Origin: Orobanche coerulescens
Taxonomy: Eukaryota > Streptophyta > Magnoliopsida > Lamiales > Orobanchaceae
DNA: 64,000 bases
Assembly (NCBI GenBank): GCA_033398695.1
Contig: CM065810.1
Span: forward strand, 140,955,215-141,019,214
Reading direction: 5' to 3'
In this document: piece after piece, positions 11,451 to 24,205 of the stretch
Position numbering within the stretch: position 1 is the first letter of the stretch
Layout: every line of letters begins with the position of its first letter
The notes under the pieces: generated by a model
Seen by the model: the letters and a program-made list of their open reading frames with translations, nothing else
What the model was told of the DNA's origin: nothing
The model's database searches: none
Translations under genes and position numbers: made by a program

Positions 11451-12618
11451 TGTTGTTGCCCAAAATATTTATCCGAAGATTAATACTGCTGGAAGACGGA
11501 CAACAAACAACAATTGCGGGAGCACTTCCGAGAGAAGATAAATAATACAAGATTTGCCGGGTTTGTTAGGCCCGGGCTTGAATGCTCTCGCGAGATGTTA
11601 TTAATACGAATATTCGTGGATACAAGTATTAATGAGAGAAATCTAAATACAATGAGTGTAAAAAGACTCTGTTGATCCGGCTCTTGAGCGAAGCTCGGTG
11701 TTCTTCGTCCCGCCGGTAATCTGCTCGAGGAGAAAAGGCCGGGAGAAGTAAGACCGAAAGAAAGCTGTTGCCAAGAGTTGGATGTTAGCCAAGTGCAAGT
11801 ATTGTTTCTGTATTGAGTGCTTGAATCGTGAGGTTCCCGAGAGAAAATACAAGTGCAGGCTGCCTTGTATATATAGAGGCTGAGGGGCCCTGTCCCCTCG
11901 TGGGCGATCGCCTTTCGGCATTTAATGTAACGGGGCGATCGTCCTAAAGGGCACGTGGGCTGCCTGCCAAAAGTCCAAAGCTACAGCTGGTGGCCAGCCG
12001 TGCGGTCCAATGAGGATCCAGCACGCGTCCGGAAGTACTGTCACAGGAGGTCCCACTTTGTCACTTTCGGCGGACCTTGTCAGTAGGTGCAGAAGGCGCC
12101 AGGCTGTAGTCATATGTCTTGTCCGCCAACTCCTTTCGCAGGTCTCGGCCCTGTTGGTAGGTGAGGTAGGTGACAGGTTTGTCAGCGCCTTTTGTGGATC
12201 TGCACGTGGGGTCAGTTTTGAGACTTGGCCTTGGCCGACTGGATGGCCATCGGCCCAGATCGTCATGATGCGGTCGCCTCTAGCTGGACAACCGAGGATC
12301 GTTCTCGGCCAGCCACTGAAGGTCGGCAATGGTCGGTCGCCAAGGGTCGGTCGGCAAAGCGCTGAGAGATGATCGTCCATAAGTCGGTCGCCAGAAGTCG
12401 GTCGCCAGGCGCCGAGCGATGATCGTACTGGATGTCGATCGCTCGACACCGGGACTTGTCCTGGGACCTTCGGCTGGGCGACTCACGCTTGTCTTTCGGG
12501 CCAAAGCTAGGTCGCCTGGTCGCTGGTCGGCAGATCTGCCTTGTCTCCTCGGCGGTAAGTCGGTCGCTCGGCCTCGGAGGCGTTCGCCAGTCGGAAGGTG
12601 TTAAATCTTGACACAACA
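11451..12618 (-). repeat. 5' LTR of element A
   Basis: It is 1168 bp, with TATA at about 11867-11875 (minus). It is almost identical to the 3' LTR except for a block just downstream of the TATA box (about 11808-11860 against 8425-8500), which is replaced rather than point-mutated. Confidence 0.88.
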
Positions 12619-12929
12619 CAAGTATCAAACCATACGAAATGTAACAAGCAAATAGCAACTACGAATTTAATACGGAAATCAATTATCAAAATGTTCCCGA
12701 GAAGTTTTAGAATTTCGAACTCAAGTAAGATATATTTGAAAAGGAACACATCATCTCGGGGATTTTTAAAGCAGAAATTCTTTTGGATCTCGAGTCCCAA
12801 TTTAAAAAACCCTTTTCGTAAACAATAGGGCCTTAGCCCGATTCTCGTTTCAAAGCATACTAAATAATATATCATTATGAGTCCTAGATCCATATTTAAA
12901 ATGTTACCCGAACAATCACTGCTACACGA

Positions 12930-13310
12930 TCATTGTTCGTACACATCATGTACCGAACTCCGGAGTCCTCGACGGACCTTACCCGGACCACACACATTGT
13001 TCGTACACATCATGTACCGAACTCCGGAGGCCTCAACGGACCCTACCCGGCCACACACACTGTTCGTACACATCATGTACCGAACTCCGGAGGCCTCAAC
13101 GGACCCTACCCGGCCACAACATCGTTCGTACACATCATGTACCGAACTCCAGAGGCCTCGTCAGACCCTACCTGGATCACACACCTTGTCCGTACACCTC
13201 ATGTACACTACACCAGAGGCCTCGTCAGACCCTACCAGGATCACACATTGTGTTCGTACTCTTCATGTAACTAACTCCTGATGCCTCGTCGGACCCTACG
13301 GAACACACAC
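12930..13310. repeat. 62-bp tandem repeat in the I/II middle LTR
   Basis: There are about six units of roughly 62-63 bp, each with GTACACATCATGTACCGAAC, a CCGGAGGCCTC core and a GACCCTACC tail. The last two are more divergent. The same array occurs in the right LTR, where B split it. CpG and palindromic ATGTAC cores recur in each unit. It does not maintain a reading frame. Confidence 0.88.
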
Positions 13311-14245
13311 ACATCGACACGACACAATTCATAATCATTAAATGTCAAGCCATTCCACATTACACTGAAATGTTCAATCAAGTATGTAAACCAAAACAAC
13401 ACAAATATCATGATCATCACAACGACTCTTAACCAACATAACACACATTCGGTACACAATACATTGAACAACCACGTGTACAACCATCTCATATGTACAT
13501 CGCAATCCTTCACAAATGGCACGACGCCTAACACGGATACCAATATATCACTATTATCACAAAGCCTTCAAATTTCGGAAAACACGACCAACTCAAACGG
13601 AACATATTTACGGAGGCAAGCAAAATCGTCATACATATCATACGTAATTACTAGTCACAAGATACAAGTCGTATAATAAGATACTTGCCTTAATAACCGC
13701 TACCAAGCGTTTGAAGAACAGATTCGGCCAAGGAAGCTCGGACCAGAAGGAGACAACGAGCGGAAGGGTTGGACTCGAGTTCTTCACAAGAATTCGACCC
13801 TAACAATATATAATCAATAAATCATCGATCATACGAGGAAGAATAATCGTAGAACGCTCGAATTCTCTTTGTGACATTTTATCGAACACCTTCAAGGCGT
13901 CGATAAAATACTCAATAAAACGACAAATCCGTGGCAATACAACCGTGGAATAACAAGGAATTAGATATAATATAGCTTAACAATCATCAATCCATCAATA
14001 TTCTGAGTTAAAACGGATTAAACGGACGAAATCGAACAAAATACCCAAAATCCCCAAAATTAGATTTCTAGAAAATCTGACCTGATTCGCTCGATCAAAG
14101 GATGTTATAGGATGGATGATTGATGATATGAACTCCAAAACTTCATGGATTTGTTGACAAACAACATCTCTCCATGATAGGAACAACCCCGCGGAAGAGA
14201 AGTAGAAGCGGGAGGAAAAATGGCGAAAAACGCATTGCTTGGGCC

Positions 14246-14560
14246 TTAAATAAGCCGCACACGGTGTGCGGCCCGGGGAGTGTGCGCGGCACGAGCCCAA
14301 AAATGGCTCCCGGTGGTCGGCGGTGTGCCGCGGCTCGGCCAGCGTGTGCCGCGGCACCGGTATAGTCGGTTTGGCCGAAAAATGCCACGAGTGTGCCGCG
14401 GCCTGCCCGGCATGTCTGCGGCCCTACGGTCTGACTGCTTTCGGCCGGAAGGCGCCGAGCACTACCGGCCGTGACTCGGCCAGAATCTGCCGAGCACCGC
14501 CGGCCGTGACTCGGCGATCGGCACAGGCCCAGTTGCCGGCCATGTCGGTAGGGCCAACTC
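14246..14560 (-). promoter_or_regulatory. I/II LTR promoter and CCGCGG array (middle copy)
   Basis: A TTAAATAA TATA-like box at about 14246-14253 is followed to the right by GTGCCGCGGC and GGCCGTGACTCGGC repeats. It matches the left and right LTRs in position. Confidence 0.55.
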
Positions 14561-14626
14561 CGACGGCCGAACGACCGAAACCCGAACCTGAATACGAATC
14601 GATGATACGGTTACAACGTACTCGCA

Positions 14627-15262
14627 AAGACGAATCTAAGAGCTAAGAGAACACACAATTCCGACCAACCGAAGGCTCGGAATCCGACAACGGAAGTAAT
14701 TACCCAAAACTTTGGGAAATTACGAAAATGGCCCAAAACGTCCGAAAATCACGATACGCGATCGTAACACCAAACCAAAGCTTGCGACAAGAATAATAAC
14801 ATTAAATGAAGTTACGAGAAACTCGAAACAACAGTTTCGGACGAGATTCGCAAGAATCGAACTCAAGTGCGGAAAAGCGTCTAAAAAGCTCGGAACTCAG
14901 CAAAACGATACCGAAACGAACTCGGATGACAAAAACTTTGGGAAAGACGAATCTAAGAGCTAAGAGAACACACAATTCCGACCAACCGAAGGCTCGGAAT
15001 CCGACAACGGAAGTAATTACCCAAAACTTTGGGAAATTACGAAAATGGCCCAAAACGTCCGAAAATCACGATACGCGATCGTAACACCAAACCAAAGCTT
15101 GCGACAAGAATAATAACATTAAATGAAGTTACGAGAAACTCGAAACAACAGTTTCGGACGAGATTCGCAAGAATCGAACTCAAGTGCGGAAAAGCGTCTA
15201 AAAAGCTCGGAACTCAGCAAAACGATACCGAAACGAACTAGGATGACAAAAAGTGCAGAATT
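14627..15262. repeat. 317-bp tandem duplication in the middle LTR
   Basis: The segment starting CGAATCTAAG (14631) recurs at 14948 with near-perfect identity, so the period is 317 bp. The left and right LTRs have one copy. The junction falls within ACTTTGGGAAA, which suggests slippage or recombination at that string. Confidence 0.9.
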
Positions 15263-16037
15263 AATCATTCTCGAAATGACGAAACGGTCATGAGCGAGTC
15301 GTCAAAACGGACTTTCTCCGAAAAAAAGAAATTACCGGAAATCGAAATTACGGGTATTACATTCTACCCTCCTTAAAAGAAGTTTCGTCCCGAAACTTAA
15401 AACAAGTAGGGAGAAGCAATATCCACAGTCAGGAAGACTCGACGAGATACACAAAAACCGAAAACTCGCGCCCAACGGCGAAACGCTGCAAGAAACGCCA
15501 AAAGACATACGGCGTGAAAACACGCTCCACGACGACCAACACAATGCCACCGACTAAGATTCAAAACAATAACGAGAAATTAACGTCACATCACATGCAC
15601 ACATTTAATCAAAGAAACGCACGCGACAACAAGCCGCACCCGACTAAAACGGCTATGCGAAAGAAACAAATAGAATAACACGATAGAAATCACTCCGATA
15701 CTCATCAACAAGAAAATGTCCGACGTCAAAATACAAATAATTTCAAGATAACAGAAAATGAGAATACCGGATATTACATTCTATCACACAAAAAATAAGT
15801 TTCGCCCCGAAACTTAAACTAAGGTTATCACAGTGATACGAAACAAAATATAACGACACATAATAAAATACCATGCTCATGACCTCGTGGTCCACTGACA
15901 CGCCTCCGCAGGTTCAAAAACTAAACGGGAACTTACACAAAACAAAATATCATTCAACAAGTTCCAAATGTAAAAGCGTCACAGAAACATCTCTACAGGC
16001 GAAACAATCCGTGTAGCGAGTACCAAAAACACCATCA

Positions 16038-16896
16038 CTAGACATTACCAGGACTCAAAGACACCGACTTGGGTCTTTTGGGTTCTCTAACTGACCGAGA
16101 AGGTCCCATACTCGGCTGATACGAGGGTTGAGGTGTGGGAATCCCAATTCCCTTACTTCCCGATGCATCATCAGAAATCTTCTGCTTTTTCGCTACCGAT
16201 ACGGACTCGGTAGACATTATAGCCATCTCAAACGCCAAGGCTCGATCCTGATAGTCCTTCAAGGTTGTACACATAAAAGGAGCCATACACTGCCGAATCT
16301 GAGGTTTCATACGCATATCGAAATAACGAACCTTATCTGCCTCACTTTTCACTCCGATCCCGAACATAACACAAATTGCCGATTATAATCGACTATCGCC
16401 GGGATATCGACACGTCCCGGGCATAGCCGAGAAAACTCGACAATCCTACGCTCTTTAACGGGCGGCGACAATACTCGGCCTCCATGGCGCTTTGAATTCA
16501 CCAAGTAGCAAGACGATCACTAGGCGCTACGGCCTCCCACCAGTCTGCAGATTCCCTGTCGAGTAGGTATTGAGCAATAGGCACTCTTCTCTCATCGGGG
16601 CAAGCTACAGCATCAAATGTTCTGTCCAACTGGAAGAGCCAATTCTCCCAGCCTAACGAATCCGAAGAACCTACAAAACGGGGCGGGTGCATTCTCATCA
16701 CATCTCGTAACCACTTACTAGCTCCGTTATCTTCATCCGGAATCCCGTCTCGGTGTACGGTCTGATTCATAAGCGCCAACCGGTCAGTCACCTGATGAAG
16801 GATGGTGGCGGCGCCAATATCATCATTACCTCTGGATGATTGCTGCTGATCACGACCACGACTACGACCACCTCCTCGGCCACGGCCTCTCGGCAT
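16038..16896 (-). pseudogene. gag: Chromoviral gag of unit II
   Basis: It starts at 16894-16896 (MPRGRGRGGGRSRG). The first frame runs to 16498 and contains MHPPRFVGSSDSLGWENWL and CPDERRVPIAQYLLD followed by a DWWEAV motif, the hallmarks of Ty3/gypsy gag. A frame change near 16495 leads through PPVKERRIVEFSRL, and another break near 16370 leads to 16038-16367 (MKPQIRQCMAPFMCTTLKDY, then a Pro/Ser-rich tail). It is about 285 residues if read through. No zinc knuckle or pol follows, so the unit cannot reverse-transcribe itself. Confidence 0.75.
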
Positions 16897-18326
16897 ACTG
16901 GACGGACGACCAATAAGAATAACACATCCAAACAAGTATCACAACGTCAAGATAAGACAATAAATAGCAGCACGTTAAAACATCAACTCCAAGTCATCAC
17001 ACAAGTGCACGAACTAACACTGTAATTTTAGAACTTCATTAAAAAAAAAATCCACACAGTCACATCAACAGAGAGGTTTGGATTTTTTTTTCCAAATCAA
17101 ACACGGTCAAAACCACACATGTATCGCAGGGATCAAACACTAACAACAAAAATAAAATGTTTCCGGGGTATTATTCAAATGATAAAATTTTAAAATTCTC
17201 AAGTTTGAAAAAAAAATTGGCGAAATGAAATTTTTGAAAACTCTTATAATACCTCGGTCGTTTGATTAAAGCCATGTATCTCATTATCAAAACTGTTTTG
17301 ATTGAAGCTATTTGCAAAACAACACATTGAGGCTTTAATCTTTTCGCTAGACGATGTCGTCAAAATGACCTTATCAATATATCATTACCTTTACTAGCGT
17401 TATACGGGGGAACAACATGTTACCACGCCATCCATCACTGATATATCAACAGAGATTAGATAACCATGGGGCACGGGTACAACTGTAATAACAAATTTCT
17501 ACCGGGTCACTCAAAAATTTTACGGCCGTAACAACATGCAGTTTACGGTCGTAACAACTCTGAGCATACGGCCGTAATGGAAAACATCTTACGGCCGTAA
17601 CATCTAGCTGCAGGACTGCAGAATTGTCACAGTAGCCCCCAACACACAAACACATAACATTTAAATTCCGAAAATTAGGGCCGTTTTCCAAAACAAGATT
17701 TTTCCAAAAATTTTGATTTCCACAAAAATGCTCAAATCAGTAGTCTTTAAGGAAAAACGTTTTCAAAGCTACCCGTAGCGGGTATAATTACAACAATCCA
17801 AAATAGTCGATATTAAAACCACATGCCCAAATGGCAAACAGGGTCGCCAATTCAATCACATACATCTCATGGCATCAAGTTTAAACACACAACAAAATCA
17901 TTCATCGGAGTTTCTCACAAACTCTACCGTAAAACCCATCAAGGTTCACAACTTTCACACCATACCAACCACGTGGTGGCTCAAGGGCCAAACATCAATA
18001 CATCCAGTTCTATACACGTACAGCGTATCCAAGTATCGAATACAACTTCATTACACAACACCGTGTAAATAAAATTATGCACCACAAATATCACACATAA
18101 ATGAAATCATGAACACAATTATTATGCATAAAAGAGGAGACTTACATCAACAGGTTGCACGGAGGTGACGGTCGCCCACGATACTAATCTCGTCTGACAA
18201 CATATCCGACACGTTGTGACTACGCACAACTCAACTTGTCACCTGACGACTCGAACGACAAGACCACACATTACTCGACAAACCACGACTCGACTCGACC
18301 CGACAGCCTAGGTTTCTGCAACCTAA

Positions 18327-18338
18327 GCTCCGATACCA
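18327..18338 (-). other. Primer binding site of unit II
   Basis: The minus strand reads TGGTATCGGAGC next to the LTR edge at 18343. It is identical to unit I and one base off the canonical initiator-tRNA site. Confidence 0.85.
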
Positions 18339-18889
18339 TAAATGTAACACCCCCAAAACCGTATGGGAATATTACACGCCGTAAACCCTTTCCGCAAGGA
18401 TCTACCAGGCTAAACGTCCATAAACAACCAAATGCTTGCCCGGCCAGGGTCAAACAATATAATAATACAGACCGTTAAGGTCACTTACACATAAACACAC
18501 AGACCGATGAGGTCACACAACTCTATCAACAGGACTGACTAACAACATTACCCACACAGGGTTCGAAATACAATACAACGGAAGACTGAATCAACTCTAA
18601 CAATACAAATAAACTCTACCAACTCTCAACTCTTGATTAGTATCGCAGCTCGTCATCCCCTTGTGCCAATCCTGTGACTGCTCCCATGAACCTGCATGTA
18701 CCTGGACGCAAAACAGACATCCACCCCCCGAATACTCGGGGGTTAGTAAAACTCCACTGTTTTACTAGTGCAAGTATCAAACCATACGAAATGTAACAAG
18801 CAAATAGCAACTACGAATTTAATACGGAAATCAATTATCAAAATGTTCCCGAGAAGTTTTAGAATTTCGAACTCAAGTAAGAGATATTT

Positions 18890-21222
18890 TGTAACACCCC
18901 AAACTAGGCGGATATTACAGTGCCGTGGACCCCCGACTGGGACCCACCAGGCGAATGAAAAAGGATGATTTACACAGGGTAAATGTAGTACCGAACCACA
19001 TTACAACATCAATTACTCCGATTAGGAGTTTCATACAACACACCCAGGATAAAATAGAATACATGTGTATCTTATGTGACGATAAAATACACAACACTGA
19101 ATGAAACGAGTATTCAAACGGAATGTCTGCAGCGGAATAAATAAAGGAAACATAAATGACTGAATAAGTGATCGAATGCATCGGGGCCCCTTTCTAGTAT
19201 CACTGACTCTCGACGTCGCATGTTCTCCCGTGCCTTTGCCTTGCCAAGACCAAAAACAAAATCCCCAAACGGGCCGATTATACGTAACAACAATCCTCAA
19301 GAGTTGAAAATACACAATCATGATTATATCTCGAAATTATGAAATATCTGCCGAAACATACGCAATCAAACATGCTATATGAATCAACTAACAAGACGGC
19401 TCAAAGGGTGGCGCCACACTACGCCCGGGATGGAAATGTGTCCGTGCACAAGCCACCAACGAGTATCGATCGAATACACGTGTGGTCTTGTACCTAATCG
19501 ATCTCACGAAACAATCAATCTCGTGTGCATACCCAATGTGAGGCCATCAACCAACACACGACTATAATGTGCCCGACATGAAAACCCTACACATACCAAC
19601 CGCACGCCAAGATGACCCGAATGCCACGATAACAAAAGTGACATCGAAAATGAATAATGACTCACCGAGGTGGAATGGTAATGAAATAAATGACAAATTA
19701 ATGAAAAGGTTGGAACCGCTGCTCCTTATGATGAAATGATTAATTGATAACAACAATTTTTTATAAGGTTAATATAATTATGAACGAGATATGATTAAGA
19801 AAGAACAACAAAAAGAGGGATGAATATCCTTTTAACCGAGTAAGAATTAACTTACACAACACCGATGAAGAATGTCCGTCCACGAACAACGCCCTAAATG
19901 AAGTGTCGGTCGCACGAACAACCTTAATTCAATACAATTACCGACAATCCGATCAATATACGAATTAAACACGAATATAACGAACTCAAAACGTCGATAC
20001 GATTAAACTAAGTTCATTGGGGCATTATATCGAATACGTTGTATCCAAACTCCGATTGTTTACAATCAAACCTCGATATCCCAATATCAAAATCCCCAAG
20101 AAGTGTTTCAAACCAACAAAACATCTCCAATACGATCAATAATCCGTTATGAATATCCAAAATGTGATTATAACAACAATTAGTCGAAAATCCCCAATTC
20201 CAACTCGATATTCAAAGTGTTCTTGAATAAACCCTCAATAATCCAATGAATCCTTATACAAACTCATAATCATATACATATCCCTTCATATATCATGATT
20301 ATAACGTCCAAAACATCCTATTTCAACACAAAATCGAAGTCCAAAGTGTTGAAGGAATTACCTCTTGATGATCCAAGTGCTTTAATCCAAGAACACGCGT
20401 TAGATTGATTATCCAAGCTTCACGATCGAAAGGAGATGAAAAAATCAAACACCCAAATGATTTGTGAAGGAAAACCCTCCTCAAGCCTTAACTCTCGGTT
20501 GAAGGTGAAGAAAAGGAAGAAAAATGGGCTGAAATCTCAAAAATGAATTTATAGGAGTTGATCACGCCGACACGGCCGTGCCGATCGGCACGGTCGTGTC
20601 GCATACCGGCCGACATTGGCCGACAGTGACTCGACCGTGTCCTCGCCGACACGGTCGCGCGCGGGAGGGCCTCCCGACGCTGACCCGTCCGACAATGACT
20701 AAGATGACTCGACTGCGCCGTGCGACACGGCCGGGCGTCTTCGGGCGCCGGTTCGCTTATCCGGAAGGGTGCGACTCGCCGCGCTGCAGCGACACGGTCG
20801 GGTCCTGAGGCGAACACTTCGGCACTTTCCGACGAGTACGGCACGGGCCGTGTCGGACGACACGGCCGAGTTCGTTCGGCATGATCGCCAATGAGCGGTT
20901 GAGCTAAAACGACCATAACTCTCTCGCACGGACCGATTGACTCACCGATTGAACCATTGGAAAGCTAACTCGATGCTCTATAATATTGAAAAGATTTAGA
21001 ATTTTTGGAGTTACCAAAAATTAATGGTGATCTAACAAAGTCGAACTCATATGAGGAAAGTTGAAACAATGAACAATAACGACACACCACTCAAGTTTTT
21101 TCAGCGGTGAACACGGTGAATGAATATGATTGGTGAATGATTATAATCGAGTGAATATACACCGGGTGACAATCACCGAATGAAATTATCAATGATAATG
21201 ATGAATTACAACCGGTATTACA
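18890..21222 (-). repeat. 3' LTR of element F
   Basis: It starts TGTAACACCCCAAACTAGG and ends CGGTATTACA. The minus-strand TATA box CTATAAA is at 20548-20554, next to an array of GACACGG/CCGTGTC palindromes (20565-20880). The flanking block 20905-21055 is homologous to the D and E LTRs. Confidence 0.9.
20548..20880 (-). promoter_or_regulatory. F LTR promoter with GACACGGCCGTG palindrome array
   Basis: Inverted units such as GACACGGCCGTG, GCACGGTCGTGTCG and CGACACGGTCG recur about six times directly upstream (minus strand) of the TATA box. The 5' LTR copy lies at 27447-27775. The position is the same as the D, I/II and H arrays, but the motif differs. Confidence 0.6.
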
Positions 21223-22500
21223 TACACCCCCTTAAAAGAGTTTCGTCCCGAAACTAAGGGTCAAACAACTCGGGATAACACTCCCGCATATTCTCCTCGG
21301 TTTCCCAAGTGGCCTCTTCGACTCCGTGTCTAGACCACCGAATCTTGACCAAAGGGATCGTCTTGTTCGTCAACCTGCTTGATTCGCCGCTCTAACACTC
21401 GTACAGACGCTCCTCGTACGAATGATCATCCGCGATCTCGATTTCGTCGAATCAAGTATGTGACTCGGTCGGCAACATACTTCCGCAATCGAGAGACGTG
21501 AAACACATTATGAATCCCGCTCAAAGCCGAGGTAACGCCAATCGATAAGCTAACTCGCCTACTCGATCCAAAATTTCAAACGGTCCAATGAATCTTGGGC
21601 TCAACTTCCCCGTTTTCCGAAACGGAAAATACCTCGACTGGGATATCTTGACCAAAACATGGTCACCCGTCTCGAACTCTAGTGGTCGACGACGATTATC
21701 CGCATACGATTTCGCCGACTCGAAATGTCAACATACGACTCTTGATCAAAGCTACCTTCTCCCGGACGGCTATAAGCATATCGGGCTCGGTGCCGATTGA
21801 TTCTAACAAGTCATCCTAACACAAAGGAGATCGACAAAGACGACCGCATAAGGCCTCGTAAGGTGCCATCTTAATGGAGGCATGCCAACTATACTGTACG
21901 TGGACTTAAACAACAGTAATTGGGCTTCCCCATCGTCTACTAATCGAGGACGCATGCCCTCAACATGTCCTCTAATGTCTGAATAGTCCTCTCTGATTGT
22001 CCGTCGGACTGAGGATGAAAGGCAGTACTAAGATTAAGCTGAGTTCCCATAGCACGATGAACTGATTTCCAAAAATGGGAAACAATTCGTCCGTCACGAT
22101 CGGAAACGATACTCTTAGGAGTACCGTGCAGTCTCACTATCTCCTTGATGAACAATCGATCCACTTCTCTCGGGACCCCACGTATCCTTGATCTCAAGGA
22201 AATGAGCTGATTTAGTTGAGCGGTCCACAATCACCAGATCGCATTCATGCCACGACGACTCGTCAAAGAAACTCGTGATGAAATCCATAGAAATGTCTTC
22301 CCACTTCCATTAGGAATAGGAGCGGTATCGGCATACTCGCGGTCGCCGAGGTTCCATCTTGACTTGTTGACAGTTAAGCATCTCGAAACAAATTCTGCGA
22401 CTTCTCGCTTCATATTACTCCACCGGTAATTTTGTTTCAAGTCTTTGTAAATCTTCTCGACCCTGATGAATGTAATAAGGGGTAGCATGAGCTTCTCTCA
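21223..22500 (-). pseudogene. int: Integrase with chromodomain-like tail (element F)
   Basis: The integrase inserts the cDNA. Minus-strand pieces in order are a degraded H2C2 zinc-binding region (about 22340-22460, CLTVNKSRW), a catalytic core at 21940-22230 with IVSDRDGRIVSHFWK and HPQSDGQSERTIQTLEDML (the SDRD aspartate and QSERTIQTLED glutamate), and a C-terminal tail at 21259-21330 reading EEATWETEENMRECYPELF, typical of chromovirus chromodomains that direct insertion to heterochromatin. Frameshifts near 22230, 21930 and 21800-21350 break it. The PPT (CTTTTAAGGGGG-like) lies between the tail and the LTR. Confidence 0.85.
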
Positions 22501-22726
22501 AAATAGAATTTTTCAACTCGTCATTCGCAGACGCACAACCGGTTCTTAAACCTCAAAAGTCCATCCTCGTGGACCACGAATCCAGGGGCTTTCCCGAGCC
22601 ACATCTTCACGAATGCGCAACAATGCCGGGTCCGAACCCCGATTCTCCCCGATTGCATCCTCAGAGATGATGAAATCTCTAACATACAAAGTGTCTCGAA
22701 CTCACGGGCTGCACTCGATCTCGGGT

Positions 22727-23053
22727 CTAAGGAATTCTGTTGAAGCTCCTTCGAATCGTTAAACGAGCATGCATCTGCTCCTGAACGGACTTACGACTCA
22801 AGGCGTCGGCGACAACGTTCGCCTTGCCCGGGTGGTAAAGGATCTCGATATCAAAATCTTTGATTAGTTCCAACCACCGTCCCTGTCTCATATTTAACTC
22901 CTTGTGAGTAAATATATAGTTCAACTCTTGTGATTGGTGAAGATCTGACAAGTGATTCCATAAAGGTAACGACGCCAAAATTCCAACGCGAAAACCACGG
23001 TTACTAGCTCCGGCCGTGGGTTGGATAATTAACCAGCTAATCCGAGGAAACAT
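22727..23053 (-). pseudogene. RNase H domain of element F
   Basis: This degrades RNA in the RNA-DNA hybrid. The segment contains LNYIFTHKELNMRQGRWLEL and ends in HPGKANVVADALSRKS, a signature of Ty3/gypsy RNase H/connection regions. It is out of frame with the flanking RT and integrase pieces. The interval 22500-22727 holds the degraded link to integrase. Confidence 0.88.
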
Positions 23054-23069
23054 CGGATTTACTTAATAT

Positions 23070-23640
23070 CTTACGGAGGTTGCAAATCTCGGATAGCCTC
23101 CGTCTTCTGAGGGTCGACAAGAACTCTGGCAGATGAAATTACATGCCCGAGAAAGTCATTTCGGACCTCGAACTCACATTTGGAAAACTTTCCATAAAGT
23201 TGCTCTCGCCTCAACACGCCGAGAACTTGAAGAAAATGAACCTCGTGTTCCTCTCGGCTAAGAGAATAAATCAAAATGTCGCCGATGAAGACAACAACAA
23301 CCGATCTAAAAGTCGATGAAAACCCGATTCATTAACTCCATGAATACCACAGTGCAATAGTTAGCCCGAACGGCATAACTACGAGCTCACAATGACCATA
23401 GCGTGTATGAAACGCTGTCCTCGCGATATCCGACTCTCGAATCCGCAACTTGTGATATCCAGATCTTAAGTCGATCTTGGAAAATACTGAAGCTCCTGAA
23501 GTTGATCTAAAAGATCATCAATACGAGGTAAAGGGTACTACTCTTGATCATCGCCTGTTCAACTCTTGGTAATTAATACACACACGAGACGAGCCATCCT
23601 TCTCCTTGACAGATCACACTGGTGCTCCTCACGGGACGCA
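23070..23640 (-). pseudogene. rt: Reverse transcriptase of element F, catalytic site altered
   Basis: RT copies the RNA genome. Motifs seen on the minus strand are SVKEKDGSSRVCINY (about 23563-23610), then the catalytic region VVVFIGDILIYS (about 23254-23290), and SREEHEVHFLQVLGVLRR with LYGKFSKCEF and FLGHVIS (23071-23274). The family motif is F-I-D-D; here the first Asp codon reads GGC (Gly). Frameshifts separate the pieces. It would be inactive as written, but the D-to-G change could be a GAC-to-GGC consensus error of the type described in the findings. Confidence 0.85.
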
Positions 23641-23799
23641 ATCGGTCGGAGATGACCTTTCTCGAACTACTCCTCAAGTTGAATCTTCAACTCCTGCATT
23701 ACAGTCGGGGCCATCCGATACGGTGCCTTCGATAAAGGGGACGACTGGCCCAACTCACTCCCGAATTCCCTTACTCTATGTGAAGGCAACTAGATAACT

Positions 23800-24205
23800 C
23801 GCTCGAAATACATCGTCAATCGATGACAATGATACCACGAATGATTGAACATTTCGATTGCCCTAGAATGGTCAATTGATAAAAAGAGATACCAATAATG
23901 ATTGAACAACTCGATTGCCTTAGAAAGGCCAATCGATGAAGATGATACAATGAATGTTTGAATAACTCGATTGCCTTTGAAAGGACAATCGACGAAAATA
24001 ATACAATGAATGATTGAATAACTCGATTGCCTTAGAAAGGCCAATCGATGAAAATGATACAATGTATGATTGAATGACTCGATTGTCTTAGAAAAGCCAA
24101 TCGATGGAAATGATATAAGGAATGACTGAATAACTCGATTGCCTTAGAAAGGCCAATCGATGAAAATGATATAATGAATGATTGAATAGTTCGATTGCGG
24201 AATTT
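23800..24205. repeat. 56-bp tandem repeat between gag/protease and RT of element F
   Basis: There are about seven units of 56 bp, with the core ACTCGATTGCCTTAGAAAGG, then CCAATCGATG and a GATACAATGAATG spacer. 56 is not a multiple of 3, so it cannot be a coding repeat. Its reverse complement matches the 56-bp repeat in H's LTRs. Confidence 0.88.

Larger units (their letters stand above)
8067..12618 (-). mobile_element. Element A: gag-only (TR-GAG-like) Tat-type LTR retrotransposon
   Basis: It is 4552 bp, bounded by TGTTGTTGCC and CACAACA and flanked by perfect 5-bp duplications CAAGT (8062-8066 and 12619-12623). The LTRs are 8067-9254 (3') and 11451-12618 (5'). The primer-site-like ATTGGCGCTAG lies on the minus strand at 11440-11450. 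The interior is 2.2 kb and codes only for a broken gag. It is inserted in the middle LTR of I/II. It belongs to the same family as B and C. It matches the plant TR-GAG class of non-autonomous elements (terminal repeats plus gag). Confidence 0.93.
7634..15361 (-). repeat. Middle LTR shared by units I and II (interrupted by A)
   Basis: It runs from TGTAACACCC to GGGTATTACA. Without A and one target duplication it is about 3.17 kb. It is the 5' LTR of unit I and the 3' LTR of unit II at the same time. It contains the hairpin (8016-8033), a 62-bp tandem repeat, the TATA/array block (about 14246-14560) and a private 317-bp tandem duplication. Confidence 0.85.
15362..18342 (-). mobile_element. Interior of unit II (gag-only)
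   Basis: It is 2.98 kb, the near-twin of interior I and better preserved. The PPT (minus, AAGGAGGGTAGA) is at about 15362-15379. The stretch 15380-16037 is non-coding and contains a second PPT/LTR-edge-like string at about 15768-15815. Gag occupies 16038-16896. The leader, 16897-18326, is without convincing coding potential. Confidence 0.82.
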
